From positions 1 through 31,424 of the forward strand of contig DASYMJ010000185.1 in NCBI GenBank assembly GCA_036009105.1: 31,424 bases of DNA, given 5' to 3'. How positions within the stretch are numbered: position 1 is the first letter of the stretch; each line of letters opens with the position of its first letter. The stretch comes from JAFAVZ01 sp036009105 (GTDB lineage: Bacteria; Acidobacteriota; Thermoanaerobaculia; Gp7-AA8). The notes beneath the pieces are model-generated. The model was not told where the DNA came from. It worked only from the letters and a program-made list of their open reading frames with translations, and ran no database searches. Below, one piece after another: positions 14,760 to 26,958 of this stretch. The translations under genes were made by a program, and so were the position numbers.

Positions 14760-14829
14760 ACGGCGGCTTTTCGGGGTTGGCGCGCATTCCTGGCCCGCCG
14801 CACCGTGCCCCGTCGATGCTCCCACGAAC

Positions 14830-15264
14830 ATGCAAATCAGCTTGACGCCCGATCCATCTCTGCTCGCGATCATGGTGATCTTCATCATCAATTACCTGGT
14901 CGTGCGCCGATTTTTCCTGAAACCGATCAACCAGGTGCTCGAGGAGCGTGAGTCGAACATCCGCACCGCCGACCAGCTCTACGAGCAGTCGCTGGCCAGC
15001 TTCAACGAGGCCACGGCGCGAATGGAGCAGCAACTCCACGTGGCCAAGCGCGAAGCGGCGAGCGTCCGCGAGAAGCGCCGCGCGGAGGCGGGCGTGCGCC
15101 GCCAGCAACTGATCGAAGAGACGCAGTCGAGCGCGAAGCAGGTCGTGGGGGAAGCGGAGCAGAAGCTGGCCCAGGACGTCGCCACCGCCCGCGAGCGCAT
15201 CGTCGCAGACGCGGACATGCTCGCCCGCCAGGCGGCGGAGCGCATCCTGGGGAGGGCCGTCTGA
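14830..15264 (+). CDS. atpF: ATP synthase F0 subunit b' (first b-type subunit)
   Basis: One of two b-type stator subunits that hold the F1 head to the membrane sector. The 144-aa product starts MQISLTPDPSLLAIMVIFIINYLVVRRFFLKPINQVLEERE. It has a single N-terminal membrane helix (about 8-26) followed by the conserved FFLKPI..VLEERE turn and a long charged coiled coil to the end. The ATG at 14830 is chosen since the upstream open frame crosses the promoter and lacks family similarity. There is no strong Shine-Dalgarno. The last base of its stop is the first base of the next atpF ATG. Having two different b genes in a row points to a b/b' heterodimer. Confidence 0.88.
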   Translation: MQISLTPDPSLLAIMVIFIINYLVVRRFFLKPINQVLEERESNIRTADQLYEQSLASFNEATARMEQQLHVAKREAASVREKRRAEAGVRRQQLIEETQSSAKQVVGEAEQKLAQDVATARERIVADADMLARQAAERILGRAV

Positions 15265-15923
15265 TGCGCAAGCTGCTATTCCTCTTCCTCCTCATCCTGC
15301 TGCCCGTCGCGCTGTTTGCGCAGGAGCATCCCAAGAGCGACAACACGAGCGACGCCGCGCACGGCAGCGAAAAGGCCGCGCACGAAGTGGCGCATCCCGG
15401 CGAAGCGCACGGCGGCGAGCACGAGGCGCCGAAAACCTACTTCGGCATCCCCGGCTGGCTGCTCAAGACCATCAACATGATCGTCTTCCTCGGCCTGCTC
15501 GGCTGGCTGGTGCGCAAGCCGGTGGCGGAGGCGTTCCGCGGTCGCAGCGAGTCGATCCGCAACGCGGCCCGCGAGGCGGAGGAGCGGCGGCAGAAGGCGG
15601 ACAGCCTCGCCGCGGACATCCAGGCACGGCTCACCCAGATCGAACAGGAAGTGCGCGCCATCCACGAGCGCGCCGAGGCGGAAGGGGAGCGGCAGAAGCG
15701 CGAGCTGATCGCGGCCGCCGAGGCCGAGGCGCAGAAGATCCTCGTTTCGGCGCGGACGGAAGTGGACAACCGTCTCAAGCACGCGCGCAAGGAGCTCACG
15801 GAGTTTGCCGGCCAGCTGGCCAGCGAGCGCGCCGAGCAGCTCATCCGCGAGCGGATCACCGAGGCAGACCAGCACAAGCTTTTCCGTGAGTCGCTGCGGG
15901 AAGTGAAAGAGGTGCAGGGATGA
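15264..15923 (+). CDS. atpF: ATP synthase F0 subunit b with signal peptide and His-rich N-terminal extension
   Basis: Second b-type stator subunit, 219 aa, longer than the usual 155-170. It begins with what looks like a cleavable signal peptide, MRKLLFLFLLILLPVALFAQ (cleavage likely after Ala19). A segment of about 35 residues rich in His, Glu and Ala follows (seven or more His between 22 and 55). The normal b membrane helix is at about 66-83 (LLKTINMIVFLGLLGWLV), followed by RKPVAEAFRGRSESI and a long coiled coil. Such a topology would place the His-rich part outside the cytoplasm. It overlaps atpH by 4 bp (ATGA). Confidence 0.88.
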   Translation: MRKLLFLFLLILLPVALFAQEHPKSDNTSDAAHGSEKAAHEVAHPGEAHGGEHEAPKTYFGIPGWLLKTINMIVFLGLLGWLVRKPVAEAFRGRSESIRNAAREAEERRQKADSLAADIQARLTQIEQEVRAIHERAEAEGERQKRELIAAAEAEAQKILVSARTEVDNRLKHARKELTEFAGQLASERAEQLIRERITEADQHKLFRESLREVKEVQG

Positions 15924-16453
15924 TCCGCCGTTTCGCCCGGCCGTACGCGCGCGCCATCCTCGACGTGGCCGGCACGCCCCAGAAGGCAAACGACCTCCGC
16001 AAGGAGCTGGAGGTCTTCGAGCAGGCGCGGCGCAGCGCGGCGGACCTGCAGCACATGTACAAGGATCCGGGCATCGCGCTGGACGTGAAGCTGGCGGTGA
16101 CGCAGAAGATCGCCGCGCGGCTGGGCCTGACGCCGCTGACCATCAAAGTGCTGGAGGTCCTGATCCGGAACCACCGGATCAACGACACCGCCGCGATCGC
16201 CGCGGCTGTCGCCGCGTATGTGAACCAGGAGCTGGGCATCGTGGTGGCGGACGTCCGGACGGCCCACCAGCTCGATCAGGCGGAGACGGCCGAGCTGCAG
16301 AAGACGCTGCAGGAGAAGTTCAACAAGGGCGTCGAGCTGCGGGTGAGCGTCGATCCGGCGCTGCTGGGCGGCTTCGTGGCCCGGGTCGGCAGCGAGATCT
16401 ACGACGCCTCGGTGCACGGCAAGATCGAGAAATTCCGCGAGTCGTTAACGTAG
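15920..16453 (+). CDS. atpH: ATP synthase F1 subunit delta
   Basis: Delta subunit joins the top of the F1 head to the b stalk. The 177-aa protein starts MIRRFARPYARAILDVAG, the family's N-terminal signature. It has the N-terminal six-helix domain to about 105. In the C-terminal half, GIVVADVRTAHQLDQAE and VELRVSVDPALLGGFVARVGSEIYDASVHGKIEKFRESL contain the conserved G-G-F/L-x-x-R-x-G motif. Start overlaps the b gene; atpA follows after 31 bp with its own ribosome-binding site. Confidence 0.95.
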   Translation: MIRRFARPYARAILDVAGTPQKANDLRKELEVFEQARRSAADLQHMYKDPGIALDVKLAVTQKIAARLGLTPLTIKVLEVLIRNHRINDTAAIAAAVAAYVNQELGIVVADVRTAHQLDQAETAELQKTLQEKFNKGVELRVSVDPALLGGFVARVGSEIYDASVHGKIEKFRESLT

Positions 16454-16484
16454 CGCTTTTTCGCACGCCATTTCGGGAGACTTT

Positions 16485-18023
<1,539 letters not shown>

Positions 18024-18109
18024 ACCGGCACGGCCGGCGGCGCTGGTTGCCCAAGGCTCAGTCAACGTAGTCGCGATCGATAGACGGAAGCGCAGGACCA
18101 AGAAAGCCC

Positions 18110-18979
18110 ATGCCGAGCACCATCGACCTCAGACGCCGCATCCGCAGCGTCAAGAACACGCAGCAGATCACGAAGGCCATGAAGATGGTCTCGGCGGCGA
18201 AGCTGCGCCGGGCGCAGGAGCGGATCTTCTCCGCCAGGCCCTACGCGGCCGCGCTGCGCGAGGTGCTCGCCTCGGTCGCCGCGCGCATCGGCGCGGAGAA
18301 CCATCCGCTGCTCCAGGCGCGCGAGCAGGAGCAGAACGTGGTCGTGATCGTGGTGACCTCCGACCGCGGCCTGGCCGGCGCGTTCAACACGAATGCGAAC
18401 CGCGCCGCGCTGAACTTCATCCGCGACAAGAACTTCGCCAGCGTCGAGCTGATCCCCATCGGGCGCAAGGCGAACGACTACTTCCGCCGCCGCTCCATCA
18501 AGCTGCGCCGCGCCGCCACCCAGGCCCAGCAGGCCCTCTCGCTGGACACGGCGCGCGAGATCGCGACCTCGCTCATCACCGCCTTCACGAACGGCGAGCT
18601 CGATGCGGTGTACGTGGTCTACAACGAGTTCCGCTCGATCATCTCCCAAGTGGTGCGCACCGAGCGGCTGCTGCCGCTGCAGGGCACGTGGGGCGAGGAG
18701 CAGCAGGGGGAGAACACGATCGACTATCTGTACGAGCCGGCGCCGGAGAAGATCCTCTCCGAGCTGCTGCCGAAGTACGTGGAGTTCGAGCTGTACCGCA
18801 TCCTGCTCGAGTCGGCCGCCGCCGAGCAGGGGGCGCGCATGACGGCCATGGAGGCCGCCACGAAGAACGCATCGGACATGATCAGCCACCTGACCCTGAC
18901 CTACAACCGCATCCGTCAGGCGGCGATCACCAAGGAAATCATCGAGATTGTTTCGGGCGCTGCGGCTGCGGGGCAGTAG
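18110..18979 (+). CDS. atpG: ATP synthase F1 subunit gamma
   Basis: Central rotor shaft of F1. The 289-aa protein starts MPSTIDLRRRIRSVKNTQQITKAMKMVSAAKLRRAQ, the conserved N-terminal coil. The core contains VVIVVTSDRGLAGAFNTN, and the protein ends with the paired C-terminal coil NASDMISHLTLTYNRIRQAAITKEIIEIVSGA. All family landmarks are present. It is followed by a 68-bp gap that contains a stable hairpin (18982-19025) before atpD. Confidence 0.97.
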   Translation: MPSTIDLRRRIRSVKNTQQITKAMKMVSAAKLRRAQERIFSARPYAAALREVLASVAARIGAENHPLLQAREQEQNVVVIVVTSDRGLAGAFNTNANRAALNFIRDKNFASVELIPIGRKANDYFRRRSIKLRRAATQAQQALSLDTAREIATSLITAFTNGELDAVYVVYNEFRSIISQVVRTERLLPLQGTWGEEQQGENTIDYLYEPAPEKILSELLPKYVEFELYRILLESAAAEQGARMTAMEAATKNASDMISHLTLTYNRIRQAAITKEIIEIVSGAAAAGQ

Positions 18980-18981
18980 AG

Positions 18982-19025
18982 AGTTGCTGGTTGCTGGTTA
19001 CTAGTAGATCCAGCAACCAGTAACT
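18982..19025. repeat. Hairpin repeat (family P5) between atpG and atpD
   Basis: Arms AGTTGCTGGTTGCTGG (18982-18997) and CCAGCAACCAGTAACT (19010-19025) pair at 15 of 16 positions around a 12-nt loop. It starts 3 nt after the atpG stop and ends 22 nt before the atpD ATG, leaving the Shine-Dalgarno at 19035-19040 just outside the stem. Its base composition is less GC-rich than its surroundings. Confidence 0.9.
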
Positions 19026-19047
19026 GGTCCCAATGGAGAGAACAGAC

Positions 19048-20498
<1,451 letters not shown>

Positions 20499-20499
<1 letters not shown>

Positions 20500-20915
20500 T
20501 GGCCGACGCTCTGCCCACCAGGATCAGCCTCACGGTCGTCACGCGCGAGCGGAAGATCGTCGACGCCGAAGTCGAGGAGGTCGTTCTCCCCGGCTACGAC
20601 GGCGAGCTGGGGATCCTCCCCGGCCACACGCCGCTCCTGGCCATGCTCAAGATCGGGCAGCTGCGCTACCGCACCGGTGGCCAGCTGCACCGCATCGTGA
20701 TCTCCTGGGGCTTCGCCGAGGTGCTGCCGGAGCGGGTCATCGTGCTCGCCGAGCGGGGCATGCTGCCGGAAGAGATCGATCCCGCCGCCGCGGAGCGCGA
20801 GCGGGTGGAGGCGGAGCGCGAGATCGCGGACCTCTCATCGCACGATCCCGAGTTTGCCACCGTGGAGGCGAAGCTCGAGGAAGCGGTGGCCATGATCAAC
20901 CTGCATCACGGGTAG
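20499..20915 (+). CDS. atpC: ATP synthase F1 subunit epsilon
   Basis: Rotor-associated subunit that couples F1 to the c ring and inhibits ATP hydrolysis. 138 aa. The N-terminal beta sandwich is clear (ISLTVVTRERKIVDAEVEEVVLPGYDGELGILPGHTPLLAMLKIGQLRYR). The C-terminal helical hairpin is present (about 95-135: AAAERERVEAEREIADLS..ATVEAKLEEAVAMINL). It ends the operon; a P1 repeat follows 7 bp later. Genes for F0 subunits a and c are not in this window. Confidence 0.96.
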
Positions 20916-20922
20916 AACGCGC

Positions 20923-21011
20923 TTGTCATCCTGAAGCCGCGCAGACGGTCGAAGGATCCCCCGGCAAGCACGAGGAGATCCATTCGGCGTCTGCGCGCCT
21001 CAGGATGACAC
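20923..21011. repeat. Palindromic repeat family P1, copy D (after atpC)
   Basis: An 89-bp element with ends TTGTCATCCTGA and TCAGGATGACAC and inner arms GGTCGAAGGATC and GGATCCATTCGGCG around GGCAAGCACGA. It starts 7 bp after the atpC stop, the same distance as copy C from parB. The left end has one change (GTG to TTG). Confidence 0.94.
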
Positions 21012-21027
21012 CCGGACCAAATCCTGC

Positions 21028-21707
21028 ATGAGCCCGCCCACACTCATGGATCGTTGGCTCCAGCAGTTTGCCCGCACGAACCTCGTGCGCAGTTCCGACA
21101 CCGCGCATGACCTGAAGACGCCGCTCAACGTGGCCGTCCTCAACCTCGAGCTGCTCAAGATGCGGGCGCGCAAGCTCATGGAGCAGGACGATCCGAAGCT
21201 GATGGCGTACGCCGCCTCCATCGAGGTCGAGCTGCGGCGGATGGCGCGCATCTTCGACAGTTTCTTCCTCCTCTCCACGCCGCCGAAGGGGGAAGGAGCG
21301 CCCTCGTCGGTGGAGTTGCCGCCGCTCGCCGCCGCGGCCGCGGAGGAGGCCGGCTACACCCTGGAGACGGATGGTCAGTCATTCCGCACGATCGGCCACG
21401 AGGCGAGAATCCGGCAGGCCTTCAAACTGTTCCTGGAGGGTGCGGCGAGCGTTCTCGCGCCGGAAGGCCGCGCCGTCCACATCGCTCGCCAGGAGGGCCG
21501 ATTTCACCTCATCGCGAGCGGCCGGCCGCGGGCGGAGGACTTCGAGCCGACGAAGATTTTCAAGTTCTACTACACCGATCCCAGCGGCAATCCGGACCTC
21601 TCCCTGGCCACTGCCAGACTCATCGCCGAAACGTACGGCGGTGAGCTGATCGCTACCCAGGAAAGTGATAAGGTGTCTCTGCGGATCGGTTTTCCACCGG
21701 GTGAAGA

Positions 21708-21711
<4 letters not shown>
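21028..21711 (+). CDS. Histidine-kinase-like protein with degenerate ATP-binding domain
   Basis: Probable partner of the response regulator that overlaps it by 4 bp. A HisKA-type dimerisation helix is clear: SSDTAHDLKTPLNVAVLNLELLKMRAR, with the phospho-acceptor candidate His27 in H-D-L-K-T-P. The rest resembles a HATPase_c fold but has lost its key residues. The N-box position reads ARIRQAFKLFLEGAA instead of the usual asparagine-containing form. The G1 position reads LIASGRPRAEDF, and the G2 position reads GNPDLSLATARLIAETYGGEL in place of a GxGLGL loop. The F-box (IFKFYYTD) is recognisable. No membrane helix or sensor domain is present in 227 aa. It may be a pseudokinase, phosphatase or phosphotransfer protein. 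The start is uncertain (21028 or ATG 21046); neither has a strong Shine-Dalgarno. Confidence 0.75.
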
Positions 21712-23081
<1,370 letters not shown>

Positions 23082-23084
<3 letters not shown>

Positions 23085-23177
23085 ACGATGAACGATGAAG
23101 GATGAACGATGAACAAAGACCGGCACCCGGACGGGTCGTCGCTTTTGTTCATCGTTCATCCTTCCTCGTTCATCGTT
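23082..23177. repeat. Palindromic repeat family P3, copy 1
   Basis: The left arm consists of tandem AACGATGA/AGGATGA units (to AACAAA at about 23116) and the right arm is its complement (TTTGTTCATCGTTCATCC at about 23143-23160, continuing to CATCGTT at 23177). They flank a centre with CGGCACCCGGACGGGT. It begins with the stop codon of the response regulator and lies ahead of topA. A stem of about 34 bp could act as a terminator. Confidence 0.93.
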
Positions 23178-23244
23178 TTCCTCCGCCGCCCGCCAGAGAG
23201 CACCGGAATTCCTCCGGCTCCCGGCCAGTTTGGGGCGTTCCGCA

Positions 23245-25686
23245 ATGGCCAAGAACCTCGTCATCGTCGAATCCCCCGCAAAAGCGAAGACGATCAACAA
23301 GTTCATCGGGAAGGATTACCTCGTCAAAGCGTCCGTCGGTCACGTCCGTGACCTCCCGAAGAGCGACCTCGGCGTCGACGAGGAAACGTTCGAGCCCCAC
23401 TACGAGATCCTGGAAGGCAAAGAGAAGGTCGTCAGCGAGCTGAAAGCCGCGGCGAAGAACGCCACCACGATCTTCATCGCCTCCGACCCTGATCGCGAAG
23501 GGGAAGCGATCGGCTGGCACGTCATGAACCTCCTCGGCGGCGACCAGAAGAAGGTGCGCCGCATCCTCTTCCACGAGATCACCAGGAACGCGGTGCGGAA
23601 GGCCATCGACCAGCCGACCGACATCGACATGAACAAGGTCAACGCGCAGCAGGCCCGGCGCGTCCTCGACCGCCTGGTCGGCTACAAGCTCTCTCCCCTG
23701 CTGTGGGACAAGGTGCGCCGCGGCCTCTCCGCCGGCCGCGTGCAGTCGGTGGCGCTGAAGATGATCGTGGACCGCGAGGAAGGCATCAAAGCCTTCCAGC
23801 CGGTCGAGTACTGGACCTTCGCCGCCCGCCTCGCCGCCGAGAACCCACCGCCCTTCCTGGCCAAGCTGACCAGGGTCGACGGGAAGAAGGCGGAGGTCTC
23901 CGGCGAGGAAGATGCGCGGAAGATCGAGGCGGCGCTCACGAGCGGCCGGTACGTCATCTCCGAGATCGCGCGGAAAGAGAAGAAGCAATCCGCCGCGCCG
24001 CCTTTCATCACCTCCACGCTGCAGCGCACCGCCTACAACCGCTTCAAGTACCCGGTGAAGCGGACCATGTCCATCGCCCAGAAGCTGTACGAGGGCAAGG
24101 ACCTCGGCAAAGAGGGGACGGTCGGCCTCATCACCTACATGCGTACCGACTCGGTGCGCACCTCCGACGAGGCGCTCACCGAGGTGCGCGCATATATTGC
24201 CGCGAAATATGGTGACGATATCCTCCCCGAAAAGCCGAACGTTTATCGTGTCAAGAAAGCTGCACAGGCGCAGGAGGCCCACGAGGCCATCCGCCCCACC
24301 TCGCTCGACTTCGATCCGGACCGGATCAAGGACCACCTGACCCGCGAGGAGTACAACCTCTACAAGATGATCTGGGACCGCTTCGTCGGCTCGCAGATGA
24401 AGCCGGCCCTCTTCGACGTCACCGACGTCGACATCGCCAACGGCCCCTACACCCTGCGCGCCTCGGGCGAAGTGCTCCGCTTCCCCGGCTTCCTGGCCGT
24501 GTTCCAGGAAGCGCCCGGCGAGGACGACGAGGAAGGGGAGAAACAGGACGACAAGGCGCTCCCCGCGATGACCGAGGGGGAGGTGCTCGAGCTGCAGAGC
24601 CTGGAGACGAAGCAGAACTTCACCCAGCCGCCGCCGCGATTCACGGAAGCGACGCTGGTGAAGGCGCTGGAGGAGAACGGCATCGGCCGCCCCTCGACGT
24701 ACGGCCAGATCCTCACCACCATCCAGACCCGCGACTACACCTACAAGCACGAAGGGAAGTTCTTCCCCACCCAGCTCGGCATGGTGGTCATCAAGCTCCT
24801 CAAGCAGTCCTTCGGCGACATCCTCGACGAGGGATACACGGCGGAGCTGGAGCTGAAGCTGGACGACGTGGAGGACGGAGGGCGCGAGTGGAAGGACCTC
24901 ATGCGCGAGTTCTCCGAGAAGTTCAACGCCGACCTCTCCCGCGCGGCGACGGAGATGACGGAAGTCAAGCGCAGCGGCCTTGAGACCGATGAGGTCTGCG
25001 CCAACTGCGGCTCGCCCATGGTCATCAAGTTCGGCCGCTTCGGCGAGTTCCTGGCCTGCACGAACTACCCGGAGTGCAAGACCACCAAAGAGATGCCGAA
25101 GGGCGACGCCGCGGAAGTGGCGGAAGGGGAAGAGCAGGTCATCTGCGACAAGTGCGGCAAGCCGATGCAGCTCAAGCGATCCCGCTTCGGCCAGTTCTAC
25201 GCCTGCACCGGCTACCCCGACTGCAAGAACACGAAGGACCCGCGCCTGATGAAGGCCAACCTGCCGACCGACCCGCAGCCGCCCTGCGAGAACTGCGGCA
25301 AGGAAATGGTCCTCAAGTCCGGCCGCTACGGCCCGTTCTACAGCTGCTCCGGCTATCCGGACTGCAAGACCATCCGCAAGATCGGCGGCGGCACGTCCAC
25401 GCCGCCCAAGCCGACCGGCGTGAAGTGCCCGACCTGCAATGAAGGCGAGCTGGTGGAGCGCCGCTCCCGCCGCGGCATCTTCTACAGCTGCTCGCGCTAC
25501 CCGAAGTGCGAGTTCTCGCTGAACAACCGCCCGGTGGCCCGGGAGTGCCCGAAGTGCCACGCGCCGTACCTCCTGGAGAAGGAGACCAAGCGCGAGGGCC
25601 ACATCGAGTACTGCAACAACCCGGAGTGCGACTACCGCGCGCCGGCCGGCGACGGGCCGGTGCGTCTGTTGGCCAAGCCTCACTGA
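23245..25686 (+). CDS. topA: DNA topoisomerase I with five C-terminal zinc ribbons
   Basis: Type IA topoisomerase that relaxes negative supercoils. The TOPRIM domain shows NLVIVESPAKAKTI (catalytic Glu9) and FIASDPDREGEAIGWH (D81, D83, E85 region). The active-site tyrosine is Tyr298 in GLITYMRTDSVRTS. The C-terminus carries a string of four-cysteine ribbons of the form C-x2-C...C-x4/5-C: CANC..YPEC, CDKC..YPDC, CENC..YPDC, CPTC..YPKC and CPKC..NPEC. These bind single-stranded DNA. The 813-aa length follows from the ATG at 23245 (MAKNLVIVES); an upstream TTG in frame at 23230 is less likely. GGGG lies about 10 bases before the ATG. Confidence 0.97.
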   Translation: MAKNLVIVESPAKAKTINKFIGKDYLVKASVGHVRDLPKSDLGVDEETFEPHYEILEGKEKVVSELKAAAKNATTIFIASDPDREGEAIGWHVMNLLGGDQKKVRRILFHEITRNAVRKAIDQPTDIDMNKVNAQQARRVLDRLVGYKLSPLLWDKVRRGLSAGRVQSVALKMIVDREEGIKAFQPVEYWTFAARLAAENPPPFLAKLTRVDGKKAEVSGEEDARKIEAALTSGRYVISEIARKEKKQSAAPPFITSTLQRTAYNRFKYPVKRTMSIAQKLYEGKDLGKEGTVGLITYMRTDSVRTSDEALTEVRAYIAAKYGDDILPEKPNVYRVKKAAQAQEAHEAIRPTSLDFDPDRIKDHLTREEYNLYKMIWDRFVGSQMKPALFDVTDVDIANGPYTLRASGEVLRFPGFLAVFQEAPGEDDEEGEKQDDKALPAMTEGEVLELQSLETKQNFTQPPPRFTEATLVKALEENGIGRPSTYGQILTTIQTRDYTYKHEGKFFPTQLGMVVIKLLKQSFGDILDEGYTAELELKLDDVEDGGREWKDLMREFSEKFNADLSRAATEMTEVKRSGLETDEVCANCGSPMVIKFGRFGEFLACTNYPECKTTKEMPKGDAAEVAEGEEQVICDKCGKPMQLKRSRFGQFYACTGYPDCKNTKDPRLMKANLPTDPQPPCENCGKEMVLKSGRYGPFYSCSGYPDCKTIRKIGGGTSTPPKPTGVKCPTCNEGELVERRSRRGIFYSCSRYPKCEFSLNNRPVARECPKCHAPYLLEKETKREGHIEYCNNPECDYRAPAGDGPVRLLAKPH

Positions 25687-25743
25687 CCCTTCGCGCGCAA
25701 ACGGCGAGCCCGGCATAGCCGTGTTCCCGCTCGCGCCGCGCGC

Positions 25744-26841
25744 CTACTGCAACGAGGCGAGAAACTCCCGCACCGGCGGCGTAATCAGGTCGTAGTCGAT
25801 GAGGAACGTGTCGTGGCCGTTCGTCGAGACGATCGGCTCATGCCGCACGTCGACCCCGTTCGCCCGCATGGCCGCATCGACCCGCTCCGCCTCGGCCACG
25901 GGAAACAGCCAGTCGGTATCGAAGGAGACGAGGAGCGACCTGCCGCGCCACTTCGCGAACGCCGCTTCTAATGTGCCGAATTGCTCGGCCAGATCCATCT
26001 CGTCCATCGCCGCCTGCACGCGGATGTAGGAGTTCGCGTCGTACTGCCCGGCGAACTTGCGGCCCTGATATTCAAAGTACGAGTCGATCTCGAACTGCCG
26101 CGTCGTCCCCCGCCTCCGCCGGCCGAACTTCCGCTGCAGCGCCTCGGAGGAGAGATACGTCATGTGCCCCACCATCCGCGCCACCTGCAGCCCGCGCAGC
26201 GGCTCGGGATTGTCGTAGTAGTCGCCGCCCAGAAAGTGCGTGTCGCTCTCGATGATCTTCCGCCCGATGATGTGCCACGCGATCCCCTGCACCGGCACCG
26301 CGCAGCCGGTGGCCATGGCGATGAGCGAGTCGGCCAGCTCGGGATAGAGCGCGGCCCACATCAGCACCTGCATCCCCCCCAGCGACCCGCCCGCGACGCA
26401 GCGCAGGCGGGGGATGCCCAGCCGGTCGAGGAGCAGCTTCTGGGAGTGCACCATGTCCTCGATGGTCGGCCACGGATAGCGCGAGCCGTACGGCTTGCCG
26501 GTGGCCGGGTCGATCGACTGCGGCGCGGTCGTGCCGAACGGCGAGCCCGGCAGGTTCGCGCAGATCACGAAGTACTTCTCCAGATCGATCCCCTTGCCGT
26601 AGCCGATCAGCCCGTCCCACCACCCCGGCTTCTCATCCGCGGCGTTGGTGTAGCGGCCCGCCGCATGCGCGCTGGCGGAGAGCGCGTGGCAGACCAGGAT
26701 GGCATTCGACTTGTCCGCGTTCAGCTCGCCGAACGTCTCGTACACGATGCGGAACGGCGCGATCACCTCGCCGTGCTGGAAGCGGAACCCTTCCTCCAGA
26801 AGGAGCTCCTTCGGCGGCGCGGCGATGAAGCTGTCTTGCAC
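25744..26841 (-). CDS. metX: Homoserine O-acyltransferase (MetX family)
   Basis: Alpha/beta-hydrolase-fold enzyme that acylates homoserine in methionine synthesis; acetyl-CoA is the usual donor. The catalytic triad is visible: Ser153 in GGSLGGMQ, Asp310 in FDTDWLFP and His343 in NGHDTFL. The oxyanion region reads CHALSASAHAAG. A segment that in many MetX proteins reads LGGCxGTTGP is here LPGSPFGTTAP, so the acyl donor or acceptor should not be taken as settled. The open frame extends upstream into a P3 repeat (to 26904), giving a spurious N-terminus. The GTG at 26841 gives 365 aa and a normal start. It has no Shine-Dalgarno, but a TATTCT hexamer ends 7 nt before it, which would suit a leaderless mRNA (inference). 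It converges on topA. Confidence 0.88.
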   Translation of the reverse strand: MQDSFIAAPPKELLLEEGFRFQHGEVIAPFRIVYETFGELNADKSNAILVCHALSASAHAAGRYTNAADEKPGWWDGLIGYGKGIDLEKYFVICANLPGSPFGTTAPQSIDPATGKPYGSRYPWPTIEDMVHSQKLLLDRLGIPRLRCVAGGSLGGMQVLMWAALYPELADSLIAMATGCAVPVQGIAWHIIGRKIIESDTHFLGGDYYDNPEPLRGLQVARMVGHMTYLSSEALQRKFGRRRRGTTRQFEIDSYFEYQGRKFAGQYDANSYIRVQAAMDEMDLAEQFGTLEAAFAKWRGRSLLVSFDTDWLFPVAEAERVDAAMRANGVDVRHEPIVSTNGHDTFLIDYDLITPPVREFLASLQ

Positions 26842-26860
26842 GCGGCGGAGAATAGCGTAC

Positions 26861-26958
26861 GAACGGGGAACGATGAAGGATGAACGATGAACAAAGGCCG
26901 ACACCCGGATGGGTTCAGCCTCTTTTGTTCATCGTTCATCGTTCATCGTTCCTCGTTC
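26861..26958. repeat. Palindromic repeat family P3, copy 2
   Basis: The left arm (26861-26895) contains AACGATGAAGGATGAACGATGA and ends AACAAA. The right arm (about 26923-26958) is TTTGTTCATCGTTCATCGTT and onward to CCTCGTTC. The centre CCGACACCCGGATGGG matches that of copy 1. It lies upstream of metX and overlaps the 3' end of the ligase gene. Confidence 0.93.

Noticed and set aside
14745..14891. Upstream extension of the cysteine-cluster gene
   Set aside because: It would overlap the leader and first codons of the divergent ATP synthase gene and shows no family similarity.
15033..15045. CTCCACGTGGCCA in the first atpF
   Set aside because: Core CACGTG only; both flanks fail the parS consensus.
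23170..25716. 848-codon minus-strand open frame opposite topA
   Set aside because: Low-complexity Arg/Leu/Val/Asp antisense product with no recognisable domain; topA is intact on the other strand.
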